Shown here: in pieces, positions 47,171 through 57,541 of the stretch | Layout: each line of letters begins with the position of its first letter | Numbering within the stretch: the stretch's first letter is position 1 | NCBI RefSeq assembly: GCF_005771405.1 | Contig: NZ_VAUA01000004.1 | Coordinates: forward strand, 248,001-312,000 | Length of the DNA: 64,000 nt | Direction of reading: 5' to 3' | Source of the DNA: Parasedimentitalea maritima | GTDB taxonomy: Bacteria > Pseudomonadota > Alphaproteobacteria > Rhodobacterales > Rhodobacteraceae | Made by a program: the position numbers and the translations under genes | Notes under the pieces: model-generated | Database searches by the model: none | What the model was told of the DNA's origin: nothing | The model's input: the letters and a program-made list of their open reading frames with translations, nothing else

Positions 47171-48361
47171 ATGGCAGAGCAATTTGATGCAGTGGTGATC
47201 GGGACCGGGCCGGCAGGGCTGATGGCTGCCGATGAGTTGGCGCAGGCAGGCCATTCGGTGTTGCTGTGTGAGGCTAAGCCGTCGGTTGCGCGTAAGCTGC
47301 TGATGGCTGGTAAATCTGGCTTGAACCTTACCAAAGATGAAGAATTTGACGAGTTGATTCACAATTTCGGTGCGGCTGCAGAGTGGCTGACGCCAATGTT
47401 GCGCGAGTTTGACGGTGCAGCTGTGCAGACTTGGGCGCGCAGCCTGGGAATTGAGATATTCACCGGCAGTACAGGGCGTGTATTTCCCAAAGTGATGAAG
47501 TCTTCGCCTCTGTTGCGTGCGTGGTTGCTCGAGCTGGATCAGAAAGGTGTGCAACGCCGCACGCGTTGGCGTTGGTCAGGCTGGGATGGTGGAGCCTTAA
47601 AGTTTGAGACCCCAGGTGGGTCACAGAATGTCGATGCCAGTGTCACTGTGTTGGCCCTGGGGGGGGCAAGCTGGTCACGGTTGGGTTCGGATGGAGCTTG
47701 GACATCGCTTTTGTCGGGCAAGGGTGTTGAATTGGCACCGTTTCAGCCCGCAAATGCGGGACTTCTGGTCAACTGGTCAGATCATATGGCAGCCAGGTTC
47801 GGCGCACCGATCAAAGGGGTTTCACTGCAAGCTGGCGTACTCGTCTCGCGGGGAGAAGCGGTGATTTCGCAACGTGGTCTCGAAGGCGGCGGTATCTATT
47901 CCATCAGTGCTGGCGTGCGGGAGGGAGCGCCACTGGTGCTGGATCTGCTGCCCGATTTGGAAGAGGACGAGGTCGCGCAGCGGTTGGCGCGACCGCGTGG
48001 TAAGGCAAGCTTAGCCAACCATTTGCGCAAAATGTTGAAACTTGATCCAGCCCGCATCGCGCTGTTGCAGGAATTCGGCCGCCCATTACCGCAAGCTCCA
48101 CAAGAACTGGCCCAGCTGATCAAAGCACTGACCGTGAAACATTCCGGACTGCGCCCTATCGACGAAGCGATTTCAACAGCTGGGGGAGTCGCGCAGACGG
48201 CTCTGGACGACGGGTTAATGTTGAAAAAGATCCCCGGAGTATTCTGCGCAGGAGAAATGTTGGACTGGGAAGCCCCAACCGGCGGTTATCTGTTGACGGG
48301 ATGTTTGGCCACCGGGCGTTGGGCCGGACGCGCTGCGGCCCAATATCTGAGCGAGCCATAG
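47171..48361 (+). CDS. YhiN/HI0933-type NAD(P)/FAD-dependent flavoprotein
   Basis: 396 residues from ATG 47171 (GGAG at 47161). FAD motif VVIGTGPAGLMAADELAQAGHSVLLCE near 8-34, then KLLMAGKSGLNLTKDEE with the Asn-Leu-Thr family signature, and a C-terminal VFCAGEMLDWEAPTGGYLLTGCLATGRWAGRAAA. Family members are flavoproteins of uncertain reaction, sometimes annotated as aminoacetone or glutathione oxidoreductases. Independent of the upstream pair by 87 bases. Confidence 0.88.
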   Translation: MAEQFDAVVIGTGPAGLMAADELAQAGHSVLLCEAKPSVARKLLMAGKSGLNLTKDEEFDELIHNFGAAAEWLTPMLREFDGAAVQTWARSLGIEIFTGSTGRVFPKVMKSSPLLRAWLLELDQKGVQRRTRWRWSGWDGGALKFETPGGSQNVDASVTVLALGGASWSRLGSDGAWTSLLSGKGVELAPFQPANAGLLVNWSDHMAARFGAPIKGVSLQAGVLVSRGEAVISQRGLEGGGIYSISAGVREGAPLVLDLLPDLEEDEVAQRLARPRGKASLANHLRKMLKLDPARIALLQEFGRPLPQAPQELAQLIKALTVKHSGLRPIDEAISTAGGVAQTALDDGLMLKKIPGVFCAGEMLDWEAPTGGYLLTGCLATGRWAGRAAAQYLSEP

Positions 48362-48394
48362 ACCCTGACCTGAACCCAACACCTCAAAAGTTAG

Positions 48395-48419
48395 CCAGTC
48401 TGGTGCGCGCCCAGACTGG
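48395..48419. other. Hairpin between convergent genes
   Basis: Perfect 9-bp arms CCAGTCTGG and CCAGACTGG with a 7-base loop, no U-tract. Lies between the flavoprotein and GST genes. Confidence 0.6.
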
Positions 48420-48435
48420 TTCAGATTAAGCTAAG

Positions 48436-49032
48436 TTAATCCTTCAGGTGAGCAAAGGCTCGCTTGAAACCCTCACGCTCGCGCATTTCTTTGGCATAGC
48501 TGCGCAGGGTTTTGTCGCTGACCGGAAAGTCGGCAACCAGCGCCCAATTCAGGCAATGGGTGGCCACAATATCGGCAATGGTAAAGCTGTCACCCTGCAG
48601 GAATGGCCCGGAAAAACGGTCTGCCAGACGGCCAAGATTGCGCTCAAATTCCCATTTTGAACTTGCCGCGATTTCAGGCATCTGATGCTCTTTTGGCAGA
48701 TACTTCATGTTGTGGCGGGCTGCGGTCCACAGGATCGAGTCGAATTCGTCCAGCAATGTGTGGGTCAAGGCATCCTGATGCGCACGATCAACGGTGCCAG
48801 CCGGAGAGGTCAGCTTGCCATGTTTGTCAGCCAGATAGGTGAGCATGGCCGAGGAGTCAGTGATCACTGCGTCACCGTCTACCAGAACTGGGATCTTGCC
48901 GGAAGTATTCAGCGCCAGAACCTCGGGGTGGTGTGGCCCAGCCTCGATTAGCTCATAAGGCTCACCAAGTTCTTCCAGCATCCAAAGAACGCGAAAGGCG
49001 CGGCTTCTGACTGTTCCGTAGAGTTTGTACAT
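48436..49032 (-). CDS. Glutathione S-transferase family protein
   Basis: 198 residues from ATG 49032, the standard GST start MYKLYGTVRSRAFRVLWMLEELG. N-terminal thioredoxin-like glutathione domain (GKIPVLVDGDAVITDSSAML) and C-terminal helical domain to the end (FTIADIVATHCLNWAL). Cytoplasmic conjugation or isomerisation of electrophiles; substrate unknown. The frame upstream to 49086 is not needed. Confidence 0.92.
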   Translation of the reverse strand: MYKLYGTVRSRAFRVLWMLEELGEPYELIEAGPHHPEVLALNTSGKIPVLVDGDAVITDSSAMLTYLADKHGKLTSPAGTVDRAHQDALTHTLLDEFDSILWTAARHNMKYLPKEHQMPEIAASSKWEFERNLGRLADRFSGPFLQGDSFTIADIVATHCLNWALVADFPVSDKTLRSYAKEMREREGFKRAFAHLKD

Positions 49033-49092
49033 TCTGATCCCCTGATATGTAGAGCGCCACAATGCGAGGTGACGCGCCAAGGTCAAGAGGGA

Positions 49093-50121
49093 TCAACGTA
49101 CGCGGCCCAGCATAGCCAGCCGAATCAAGGCCCGCTCCATCAACGCCAGTGCCGGGGCTGTTTGTCCGGCTGATCTTAGTTGCAAGTCAGTGTCGGTTAA
49201 GAGAGTCAGTGCAGTTTCCAACCGGTCTACGCCCCAGTTTTGGGCCTGGCGCAACACCCGGTCGCGGCGTTTTCCATACAGGGGCGGGCGCAGTCGGCCG
49301 ATACCCTGCGCAGCTCCACCCGGATGTGAAGCACAGGTATATAGCGTGCGGAAATGCCGTGTGGCGCCGATGCACAGCGTTACCGCATTGGTGCCTTGCG
49401 ATTGTAGGCGGCGAATCAGAGGACCGATTTCACCACTATGGCCTTCGGCGACGACATTCAGCACATCATCCAATGCAGCTTCGGTGGATTGCGGCGCGAC
49501 GGCATCGATGTCGTCCAGCGACAGCGGGCTGGTATCTCCATGTTTATAGAGGGATAGTTTTTCTATCATCCGTGAGAAATCACCGGGGCCGATGTCATTG
49601 GCAATATCGGTCAGCGCCGACATGCTGTCGCCGGGGACGTCACGAATAGAGGCTGCGCCCAGAATGCGCTCGATTTCGGCACGGGAGGGCGGGTCATCAT
49701 AGATACCAACTGCGTAGGCGTTGCGGTGACCCTCAAACCCTTTGCGCAGTTTTGACGTCGCTTTTAGCTGGCCGCCAGTAACAATGATTTGTGCATCGCC
49801 GGGCTGCCATTCGTCCAGCGCGGCCAGAATGGCGGGGGCAGCCTGATCGTTGGCTTCTTCGACGAACACCGCGCGGATGCCGGGAAAGAAACCTACTGCC
49901 TTCACGGCGTCCAACAATTGCGCGGGATCTTTGCGTAAACTCCCTCCTGCCATCCGGGTCAGCCGCATTTCTTCTTCAGCACTGGGGCCAAGTAAGGCCG
50001 CCAGCACCTGCTGCCGCTTCAATGCAACTCGCATCGCATCGCCACCGTAGATCAGTACCCCGGTTTTATCCGGGTCAGGTCGGGCAAAGTAGCCCTCGGC
50101 GTCACGCGGGCTTAGTTTCAT
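49093..50121 (-). CDS. holA: DNA polymerase III subunit delta
   Basis: 342 residues with the clamp-loader delta pattern: LIYGGDAMRVALKRQQVL at the N-terminus, a DPAQLLDAVKAVGFFPGIRAVFVEEAN segment, and helical C-terminal part with VTLCIGATRHFRTLY. It opens the beta clamp during loading. Its ATG overlaps the lptE stop by 4 bases, the standard alphaproteobacterial leuS-lptE-holA arrangement. Confidence 0.93.
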   Translation of the reverse strand: MKLSPRDAEGYFARPDPDKTGVLIYGGDAMRVALKRQQVLAALLGPSAEEEMRLTRMAGGSLRKDPAQLLDAVKAVGFFPGIRAVFVEEANDQAAPAILAALDEWQPGDAQIIVTGGQLKATSKLRKGFEGHRNAYAVGIYDDPPSRAEIERILGAASIRDVPGDSMSALTDIANDIGPGDFSRMIEKLSLYKHGDTSPLSLDDIDAVAPQSTEAALDDVLNVVAEGHSGEIGPLIRRLQSQGTNAVTLCIGATRHFRTLYTCASHPGGAAQGIGRLRPPLYGKRRDRVLRQAQNWGVDRLETALTLLTDTDLQLRSAGQTAPALALMERALIRLAMLGRVR

Positions 50122-50651
50122 GCGGGTGGGGGCGCAGCCACGGCTGCTGAAAGATCGGCGGTGGAGAGAATGCGGGTGTTGATCTGATCCGCTAAGATCA
50201 CCATCAGACGCTGATGCGCATCTCTTTCCCCAGCTAAGGTTTCGACCGTCGAACCTGTGGCAGAATAGCCGGTAAAGGCTTCTTCGTCACCGCTGGCAAC
50301 AACTTTACCATCGGATAGGCGGGTCAGGGTATAGCTGGCCCGTCCAACAATTGAATAGCGCGTGGTCTGGCTGTCTTCGGTAATTGCTTGACCTTCGTCA
50401 CGGGTGCGCAGGGTCAGATCCAGCTGATAGGCGCCAACATCTGCACGGCCCAGTCGTTGTTCCAGGTTCTGCACCAGCAAGTAGGAATCAACCTCGCTGG
50501 TTGAGGGGATGTCTTCTGGCGCCTGGACCGTGATCTGGCCGTATAGCGCATCGCCGGTTCCACCGGGGGCGTGAACCGGGGTGAAACCGCAGGCCGCCAG
50601 CGCCAGAGGCGCCAGCAGCGTTAGCAGAGCTCTGCGATCAAGCAACGACAT
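50118..50651 (-). CDS. lptE: LPS assembly lipoprotein LptE
   Basis: 177 residues. Lipoprotein signal with lipobox LALAAC (Cys21), then [10 protein letters not shown], the conserved start of alphaproteobacterial LptE, and a [35 protein letters not shown] core (shown in part). With LptD it inserts lipopolysaccharide into the outer membrane. Starts 14 bases inside the end of leuS and overlaps holA by 4. Confidence 0.93.
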   Translation of the reverse strand: MSLLDRRALLTLLAPLALAACGFTPVHAPGGTGDALYGQITVQAPEDIPSTSEVDSYLLVQNLEQRLGRADVGAYQLDLTLRTRDEGQAITEDSQTTRYSIVGRASYTLTRLSDGKVVASGDEEAFTGYSATGSTVETLAGERDAHQRLMVILADQINTRILSTADLSAAVAAPPPA

Positions 50652-53187
50652 TTACGATACGTCCGGGCACCACAATCACCTTCTTTGGGGCGGCGCCATT
50701 CAACGCCTTTTGTACAGCTTCTGTTGCTAGAGCGACTTTTTCAACCTCAGCCTTGTCCATGTCCTTGGGTACGCTGATTTCTGCGCGCCGCTTGCCATTG
50801 ATCTGGATTGGCATCGTGACGGTGTCGTCAATCAACATTGCCGGATCGGCCACAGGCCATGGTGCGACGGTGATCAAACCTTCGCCGCCCTGATGGGCCC
50901 AGATATCTTCAGAAAGGTGCGGTGTCATAGGTGACATCAGCTGGGCTAGCGTCATGATCGCTTGCTTTTGCGCTGCAGCGCCGGCCTTGGATTTGGCCAA
51001 CAAGTTAGTGAAGCCATAAAGCTTGGCAATAGCGGCGTTGAAGCCAAAACTATCGATGCCGTTGGTTACATCGTCGACTGCTTTGTGCGTTGCCCGCAAC
51101 AAGGCTTCGTCGCCATCACCCTTAGCTGCAGGATCCATTTCGCCGATTTTGTCGCACAGATTCCAGACCCGGTTCAGGTGTTTGAACGAGGCTTCGGCGC
51201 CCGAGGCAGTCCATTCCACATCACGCTCCGGAGGAGAATCGGACAACATGAACCAACGAGCAGTATCTGCGCCGTAAGATGAGATGATCGACAGTGGGTC
51301 GACGACGTTGTTCTTGGACTTCGACATCTTGGCTGAAGGAATCACCTGAGCTTCGGTGCCAGTATCCTTCAGGAAGGCTTTGCCTTCGCGCAGGTCAATG
51401 TTTTCGGGATAGTGGTACTTGGGCCGACCATTGTCGCCTTCTGTCTGATAAATCGCGTGGGTCACCATACCTTGTGTAAACAAAGCATCAAACGGTTCCT
51501 TGGCGCTTTCGGGCAGGTGGCCTGTGATCTGCATCGCGCGGGCAAAGAATCGTGAATACAATAGGTGCAGAATCGCGTGCTCAATCCCGCCAATGTACTG
51601 ATCGACGTTCATCCAGTACTCGGCTTCGGCCAAATCGGTCGGCGTTTCAGCATTAGGGGCGGTGAAACGCGCGAAATACCAGGACGAATCAACAAAGGTA
51701 TCCATGGTGTCGGTTTCGCGCTTGGCAGGTTCACCACAGGACGGGCAGGCGCAGTCACGCCAGGTTGGGTGCCAGTTCAGCGGGTTGCCGGGCTTGTCAA
51801 AGGTGACATCATCGGGCAGCTCAATCGGCAGATTATCTTTCTTTTCTGGAACGACGCCGCAGGCCTCGCAATGGACCACGGGAATCGGGCAGCCCCAGAA
51901 CCGCTGCCGGGACAGGCCCCAGTCACGTAGCCGGTATTTGGTAACGCCTGTGCCCCAGCCAGCCTTTTCGGCAAAATCGACGGTGGTATTAACCGCATCC
52001 TCGCCTGTGGCCTCGGTCAGTCCGGCAAAGTGATCAACCCAGCGTACCTTTTCAGATTTGGCAGGCACAAAAGCTTCGGTTCCGACCGGTGTGTCGTTGT
52101 CGAGGGCAAAGAAGGTGTCGATTACTGGCAAGTCGTATTTGCGACAGAAATCAAGGTCGCGTTGATCATGGGCTGGGCAGGCAAAGATCGCGCCGGTGCC
52201 ATATTCCATCAGGATAAAGTTGGCGATCCAAACTGGCAGCTCGGCACCGGTCAATGGGTGCTTGACCTTGATGCCGGTATCATACCCTAGCTTAGGTGCA
52301 GTCTCGATGGCTTCCTCAGTGGTGCCGCCTTTGCGGCACTCAGCTAGGAAATCAGCCATTTCTGGCCTGTCAGCCTCTAGCTGCTTGGCAATTGTGTGGT
52401 CTGGGGAGATGCCTACAAAGGACGCTCCGTTCAGTGTGTCTGGGCGGGTCGTATAAACCTCGATCGGCTCGCCGCCGTCTGTGCGCTCGAATGAGAACTG
52501 CAAACCGCGAGATTTGCCGATCCAGTTTTCCTGCATCAATCGCACCTTGGCAGGCCAGTTGTCCAAACCGTCCAGCGCAGTTAGCAACTCGTCTGAAAAA
52601 TCTGAGATCTTAAAGAACCACTGGGTCAGCTCGCGCCGCTCTACCAGTGCGCCCGAACGCCAGCCGCGGCCAGCCTCGACCTGTTCGTTGGCTAGAACGG
52701 TCAAATCAACCGGATCCCAGTTCACTACGGCGTTTTTGCGGTAGACCAGACCTTTTTCAAGGAAATCAAGGAATAAGGCCTGCTGCTGGCCGTAATATTC
52801 CGGGTCGCAGGTGGCAAATTCGCGGGACCAGTCAATTGAAAGGCCCAGTGGCTTCATCTGGCCACGCATGTCGGCAATGTTGTTATAAGTCCACTCTTTC
52901 GGATGGCCGCCAATTGCGATGGCAGCGTTTTCCGCAGGCAATCCAAAAGCATCCCAACCCATCGGATGCAGCACGTTATGGCCGGTCGCCATTTTGTATC
53001 GCGCCACCACATCGCCCATTGTGTAGTTGCGCACATGGCCCATGTGAATGCGGCCAGACGGGTAGGGGAACATCTCCAGCACATAGTACTTCGGCTTATC
53101 AGCCGTGCGCATGGCCTGAAAGATTCCGGCCTTTTCCCAGGCCGCTTGCCATTTTGCTTCGATTTCGGAGGCTTCGTAACGCGACAT
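50638..53187 (-). CDS. leuS: Leucyl-tRNA synthetase
   Basis: 849 residues from ATG 53187 (AAGGA upstream); the longer frame to 53256 is not typical. Class I motifs HMGH at 48-51 and KMSKSKNN near 620, with the editing domain between, including the Thr-rich and [13 protein letters not shown] region, and the C-terminal domain. Charges tRNA-Leu. First gene of a leuS-lptE-holA run, with the DUF3576 gene just upstream. Confidence 0.97.
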   Translation of the reverse strand: MSRYEASEIEAKWQAAWEKAGIFQAMRTADKPKYYVLEMFPYPSGRIHMGHVRNYTMGDVVARYKMATGHNVLHPMGWDAFGLPAENAAIAIGGHPKEWTYNNIADMRGQMKPLGLSIDWSREFATCDPEYYGQQQALFLDFLEKGLVYRKNAVVNWDPVDLTVLANEQVEAGRGWRSGALVERRELTQWFFKISDFSDELLTALDGLDNWPAKVRLMQENWIGKSRGLQFSFERTDGGEPIEVYTTRPDTLNGASFVGISPDHTIAKQLEADRPEMADFLAECRKGGTTEEAIETAPKLGYDTGIKVKHPLTGAELPVWIANFILMEYGTGAIFACPAHDQRDLDFCRKYDLPVIDTFFALDNDTPVGTEAFVPAKSEKVRWVDHFAGLTEATGEDAVNTTVDFAEKAGWGTGVTKYRLRDWGLSRQRFWGCPIPVVHCEACGVVPEKKDNLPIELPDDVTFDKPGNPLNWHPTWRDCACPSCGEPAKRETDTMDTFVDSSWYFARFTAPNAETPTDLAEAEYWMNVDQYIGGIEHAILHLLYSRFFARAMQITGHLPESAKEPFDALFTQGMVTHAIYQTEGDNGRPKYHYPENIDLREGKAFLKDTGTEAQVIPSAKMSKSKNNVVDPLSIISSYGADTARWFMLSDSPPERDVEWTASGAEASFKHLNRVWNLCDKIGEMDPAAKGDGDEALLRATHKAVDDVTNGIDSFGFNAAIAKLYGFTNLLAKSKAGAAAQKQAIMTLAQLMSPMTPHLSEDIWAHQGGEGLITVAPWPVADPAMLIDDTVTMPIQINGKRRAEISVPKDMDKAEVEKVALATEAVQKALNGAAPKKVIVVPGRIVNVVA

Positions 53188-53274
53188 CAGTGCGGTCCTT
53201 TGAATAAAAACGCCGGGTGCAAGACCCGGCGCTGTAATACTGAGATTTCTGGTCATATTCCAGAGCGCAGCGGA

Positions 53275-53763
53275 TCAGAACTTCTTGTCTGCAATCCGCA
53301 GCTGACGCGCCCGCGACAATATGGCATCCTCCACCGCACGGGTTGTGCTGGCGCTAACGGGGCCGCCCTTGCTGTGCAGTGAAACATTTAAGGACCGCGC
53401 ATCCAGTGCAGGATCTTTAATATGGACCGTTGCACGGTAGGATCGGCCGCCACCCGGAGGAGTGCCAAACCCTGTGATGATCACCCCGGTAAAGGGATCG
53501 ACTGACTGCACCGGCAAGAAGTCCAGTACGTCTAGCGACGCGTTCCAGAGATAGCGATTCACCTGTACGGTTTGTTCAGAGTCGTTTGGCCCAAGGATGT
53601 CCCAAAGGGTGGAACCTTCGTGATATTCCGGATCTTGTGGATTGCCGCCAACGACATTGTCACTATAGGTCGAGGCATCATCCTTGCCTTTACCGTTGAA
53701 CATGCCACAGCTGCTGATCGCAGTCAGTAGTGAGAATAGTCCAATAACCTTGAGCCAGCGCAT
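53275..53763 (-). CDS. DUF3576 lipoprotein
   Basis: 162 residues with a lipoprotein signal (LLTAISSC, Cys19). The DUF3576 body contains VGGNPQDPEYHEGSTLWDILGPND, FLPVQSVDPFTGVIITGFGTPPGGGRSYRATVHI. Members sit before leuS in many alphaproteobacteria. Probably outer-membrane associated; function unknown. It starts on its own promoter about 90 bases upstream of leuS. Confidence 0.88.
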   Translation of the reverse strand: MRWLKVIGLFSLLTAISSCGMFNGKGKDDASTYSDNVVGGNPQDPEYHEGSTLWDILGPNDSEQTVQVNRYLWNASLDVLDFLPVQSVDPFTGVIITGFGTPPGGGRSYRATVHIKDPALDARSLNVSLHSKGGPVSASTTRAVEDAILSRARQLRIADKKF

Positions 53764-54044
53764 ATTAGGCAGTTCCGTTTCTAGATTGGTTGCGCAGTAG
53801 TCCTAGCCAAGGCGTGGCGCTGCAACAAGCCTATTCTTTCAAGAGCCTCACATATGTATAGGGCGCAAACCCGTCGAAGCGTTAACATACTGTGACATCC
53901 TTGCACCAACTCTAGCGTGATTAGAATGGCAGATTAGCAGACCCTTGCACCGAGACCCCAAAAAGAGCGAAACGAGGACCGTACTCAGACTTGTTCCGTT
54001 TGGTTCTTGTTTGAATAGAAATCTAAACCCGAGGGAAAAAGATT

Positions 54045-55025
54045 ATGAAAAAGATTCTCTTCGCATCAACTGCGCTGATCGCAACCGCAGGCATGGCTGC
54101 TGCAGACATCAACTTCAGCGGTTACGGCCGTTTTGGTATTGGCTATCTTGAAAACCGTGGCGCTGCTGCAACTGCAACTACTAACGGTGTTTCCGACACA
54201 GTTATCGTAAGCCGTTTCCGCGTCAGCATCGATGGCGATGCAACCACTGACGGCGGCGTACGCTTCTCGGCTCGTGTTCGTATCCAGGCTGACGAAACTG
54301 CTGCCAATGGTAACGCCGGCGCAGCTGGTCTGAACGCTGCTCGTTTCTCGGTTGAGTACGAAGGTCTGCGCGTTGACGTAGGTAACGTTGCTGGCGCGAT
54401 CGACAACCTGCCAGGCTACTACGGCTACGAAACTGGTCTGGAAGGCATGCAGACTCAGTACTCCGGTGCTGACTATGGCTTCACTGGTTATTCCTCAACT
54501 GGCGGCACACATAACGGCGTTTACGCTCGTTACGCAGTTGGTGACTTTGCGGTTGCTGCGTCCTACGACCAAGCGACTGGTGGCTCGGCTACAGCTACCA
54601 ATGGCGACCGTTGGGACATCCACGGTGCTTACACATTTGGCAACATCACAGCTGCTCTGGCCTATGGTGAAACAGATACAACTGTTTCGCAGGACATGAC
54701 TGTCTTCACTCTGGGCGGTACTTGGGGCGCATTCGGCGGTACACTGTTCGTCGGTGACGAAACTGTGAACAACGCTGCTGGTGCATATGACGCAAGTGTT
54801 TCCGACACTTTCTACGGTCTGTCGGCTACTTATGACATCTCCTCGGCAACAACCATTGGCTTCGCCTACGGTGACGGTTCGGGTACAGGCGACACACAGA
54901 ACGTTGGTATCGGTGTTAAGCACGACCTGGGCGGCGGCGTATCCCTGCGCGGCGGTGTTGGTAACGCTAAGACTTCTGGCGTTTCGACAACACGTGCCGA
55001 CTTCGGTGCTCAGTTCAACTTCTAA
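54045..55025 (+). CDS. Gram-negative porin, Rhodobacter type
   Basis: 326 residues with a signal peptide 1-20 (FASTALIATAGMAAA). Sixteen-stranded-type beta barrel: start DINFSGYGRFGIGYLENRG, alternating polar/hydrophobic strands, tyrosine-rich loops and a terminal Phe (DFGAQFNF) for BAM recognition. General diffusion pore of the outer membrane. GAGGGAAAA ribosome site precedes it; codon use is strongly biased (CTG, GGT, GCT), as in highly expressed genes. Terminator follows. Confidence 0.95.
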   Translation: MKKILFASTALIATAGMAAADINFSGYGRFGIGYLENRGAAATATTNGVSDTVIVSRFRVSIDGDATTDGGVRFSARVRIQADETAANGNAGAAGLNAARFSVEYEGLRVDVGNVAGAIDNLPGYYGYETGLEGMQTQYSGADYGFTGYSSTGGTHNGVYARYAVGDFAVAASYDQATGGSATATNGDRWDIHGAYTFGNITAALAYGETDTTVSQDMTVFTLGGTWGAFGGTLFVGDETVNNAAGAYDASVSDTFYGLSATYDISSATTIGFAYGDGSGTGDTQNVGIGVKHDLGGGVSLRGGVGNAKTSGVSTTRADFGAQFNF

Positions 55026-55050
55026 GTTGACCTGAACCACTCGGTTCTTA

Positions 55051-55083
55051 GGGCGGTCTCATCAGAGGCCGCCCTTTTCTTTT
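55051..55083 (+). terminator. Terminator after the porin gene
   Basis: GGGCGG and CCGCCC arms (stem with a 12-base loop), followed by TTTTCTTTT. Confidence 0.85.
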
Positions 55084-55129
55084 GCCTTGAAACAGTGTTT
55101 CTCTGCCTCAAACAGATATGAGGGCCGAA

Positions 55130-55777
55130 ATGTCACTGGAAGAAATCAAAACCCGCATCGCCAAAGCTGAAATTGCCGCTGGACGTGAACCGGGTGCGGT
55201 GACGCTGATTGCGGTTTCTAAAGTGCAGCCAAATGAGCGGGTTGCGGTAGTGCTTGAACAGGGTCAACGTTGTTTTGGCGAAAATCGAGTGCAAGAGGCG
55301 TCGGGGAAATGGCCTGACTTCATGCAGCAATATGATGGTGTTGATTTGCATCTGATCGGCCCGCTTCAAACCAACAAGGCCCGTCAGGCGATGGAGCTAT
55401 GCCACGCCATACATTCCGTCGACCGTCCAAAACTTGCTAAAACGCTGGCGCGGTTGGCACAGGAGCTGGGTCAGTGTCCGGATTTGTTCATTCAGGTGAA
55501 TACTGGTGAAGAAGAGCAGAAGGCAGGAGTGATGCCCGGGCAAGCGGATGATTTTATTGCGGAATGCCGTGCACTGGACCTTCCGGTGAAAGGTCTGATG
55601 TGTATTCCGCCAGCCGAGGAAGAGCCGTCCCTGCATTTTGCCCTGCTTGCCAAAATTGCTGCGCGAAATGGTCTGAAGGGCTTGTCGATGGGGATGAGCA
55701 GCGACTTTGAGACAGCGATTGCTCAAGGGGCGACTCATGTTCGGGTTGGATCTGCCATTTTTGGGACCCGCGGCTAG
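55130..55777 (+). CDS. YggS/PROSC family PLP homeostasis protein
   Basis: 215 residues from ATG 55130 (GAGGG upstream). Fold-type III PLP-binding protein: Lys31 in IAVSKVQP holds the cofactor; FGENRVQEA, HLIGPLQTNK, IQVNTGEEEQKAG and SMGMSSDFETAI are hallmarks. It buffers pyridoxal phosphate rather than catalysing a reaction. Convergent with the L,D-transpeptidase-like gene. Confidence 0.95.
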   Translation: MSLEEIKTRIAKAEIAAGREPGAVTLIAVSKVQPNERVAVVLEQGQRCFGENRVQEASGKWPDFMQQYDGVDLHLIGPLQTNKARQAMELCHAIHSVDRPKLAKTLARLAQELGQCPDLFIQVNTGEEEQKAGVMPGQADDFIAECRALDLPVKGLMCIPPAEEEPSLHFALLAKIAARNGLKGLSMGMSSDFETAIAQGATHVRVGSAIFGTRG

Positions 55778-55780
55778 GCG

Positions 55781-56284
55781 TTAAGCGAGGGACGGCACTA
55801 TCACACGTGTGCCGGGCTGGATCCGTGCGGCTAACCAGTGCAAATCAGTTCGGCTAAATGCGATGCAGCCTTCCGTCGGATACCCCGGGCGGCGCCACTG
55901 GTGGATGAAGATTGCCGAGCCAAGGCCGGGTTGTGCATTTGGCCAATTCCAATCCATGATCAATACCAGATCATAGAGTGGATCACTGCGTCGCAGAGTT
56001 TCGTGGCTGAAGGCATAGGGGGCACGAACCTGCGTGTTGTAGGCGCTGTCACCCTGATCATCAGACCATAGATCGTTTGGGCCAATTGGTTTTGCCCAGT
56101 GCGCGGGGCGGGGGATGCGATCAGGTCGATACAGCATTCCAACGATCTGATGTTGCCCAACAGGTGTGGCACCGTCGCCTTCGCGTTTGGTAGACGTTAT
56201 TCCACCTTTGCCGATAGAACACGGCAACACGCGTCCCGAAAATCGTACGCCACGTGGGGTCAAAATCAGATCAAAAGGCGTCAC
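55781..56284 (-). CDS. L,D-transpeptidase-like (YkuD) protein
   Basis: 167 residues. The YkuD signature His and Cys are in IFIHQWRRPGYPTEGCIAFS. Unlike classical enzymes it shows no signal peptide or LysM domain, so it may act in the cytoplasm or be a non-exported member. Its 5' end overlaps the ribA stop by 4 bases. Cell-wall cross-linking is known for the family; here it is unproven. Confidence 0.83.
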   Translation of the reverse strand: MTPFDLILTPRGVRFSGRVLPCSIGKGGITSTKREGDGATPVGQHQIVGMLYRPDRIPRPAHWAKPIGPNDLWSDDQGDSAYNTQVRAPYAFSHETLRRSDPLYDLVLIMDWNWPNAQPGLGSAIFIHQWRRPGYPTEGCIAFSRTDLHWLAARIQPGTRVIVPSLA

Positions 56285-57369
56285 AGCATGTGCCCGGATT
56301 TTGCCGCTTTGGTCGCCAGATAGTCGCGATTAAATGTGTTCTCACCGACTTGCAGCGGCACTCGTTGGGTCACTTTGATGCCTGTATGCTCCATCATGGC
56401 GATCTTTTTGGGATTGTTGGTCAGCAACCGCACCTGATCAAATCCCAGTTTCCGCAGGATCGCCGAACCAAGCCGAAAGTCACGTTCATCATCTTCAAAA
56501 CCCAGCCGGTGATTGGCCTCAACTGTGTCAAAGCCCTGATCTTGCAAGGAATAAGCGCGCATCTTGTTGGCAAGGCCAATACCACGGCCTTCCTGGTTCA
56601 GGTACAACAGAACGCCAGAACCCTCGGCTCCCATCTGCATGAGCGCAGCCTGAAGTTGCGGGCCGCAATCACATTTCAGCGACCCAAGTACATCGCCGGT
56701 AAAGCAGGCAGAATGCAATCGTGCCAGCACAGGTTGGCTCCGGTCTGGTCGGCCAATTTCGATAGCGTAATGCTCTTCTCCGCCATCTTCGGGACGGAAA
56801 ACATGCAACCTCCCGGCTCCAGCGGCTTGGACTGGCAGGCGCGCGGCGGCAACTGGATGGAGTGGTGAGCTTTCACTGAGCAACGGTTCAGCCGCGGAAT
56901 GGTTGATCAGGGTCAGTCCATTCTGGCCGGCGAAGTCCTTGGCGTTTTCCAGTGGCACCAGCAGTGCAGAGGGCAGTAACCGGGCGGATTTAACCAAAGC
57001 AATTGCCAGCCGGTGCAGCTCGGCGTTACCCGTTCGCAGACTATTGAAGGGGCCTTTCATCGGGGTGCTCAGGTCATCTGCCGGATCCGCAAGCGCTTGA
57101 ACCCAGGCACGGTCCGCACTGTCAGGCAGTGTGATCCGGGTGATATCTCCATCGTAGACTTGGGCTTTCAGTGTTTCGGCACGGCGCGCAGTCAGCGCCA
57201 GAGAAACTGTTCCCATAGCGCGCAGATCTGTCAGCCGCTCAGCCGTTAGGCTTTCCGCTGCGATGGCTAGCGCGGCTATGCCGTCACCTGACAACACCAC
57301 TGGCAACCCCATGCGAAGATCTACCCGAGCCCGGGCAAGCAACTCGATCAAAGTGGGCATTAAACTCAT
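56281..57369 (-). CDS. ribA: GTP cyclohydrolase II with degenerate N-terminal domain
   Basis: 362 residues. The C-terminal half is GTP cyclohydrolase II with the zinc cysteines SACFTGDVLGSLKCDCG and the LNQEGRGIGLANKMRAY active-site loop, giving the first step of riboflavin synthesis. The N-terminal 150 residues align loosely with a 3,4-dihydroxy-2-butanone-4-phosphate synthase domain but lack its DDE-type acidic signature, so they look inactive. Alphaproteobacteria often carry this form. Confidence 0.9.
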   Translation of the reverse strand: MSLMPTLIELLARARVDLRMGLPVVLSGDGIAALAIAAESLTAERLTDLRAMGTVSLALTARRAETLKAQVYDGDITRITLPDSADRAWVQALADPADDLSTPMKGPFNSLRTGNAELHRLAIALVKSARLLPSALLVPLENAKDFAGQNGLTLINHSAAEPLLSESSPLHPVAAARLPVQAAGAGRLHVFRPEDGGEEHYAIEIGRPDRSQPVLARLHSACFTGDVLGSLKCDCGPQLQAALMQMGAEGSGVLLYLNQEGRGIGLANKMRAYSLQDQGFDTVEANHRLGFEDDERDFRLGSAILRKLGFDQVRLLTNNPKKIAMMEHTGIKVTQRVPLQVGENTFNRDYLATKAAKSGHML

Positions 57370-57541
57370 CAGCGGTGTCTCGGTCTGTCGTGAAATATAA
57401 ACATGCTTTACCTATGCTCAATGACAAGGAAAGTGAAACAATTCCCGCGCAGGGGACACGTGCGCGTGAGAGGGTTGCAGCAAATCTTGTCGTTTGGGCA
57501 GGCTGTGATCATGTGTGGTCAACAGGACAGGAGGGTTCCCC

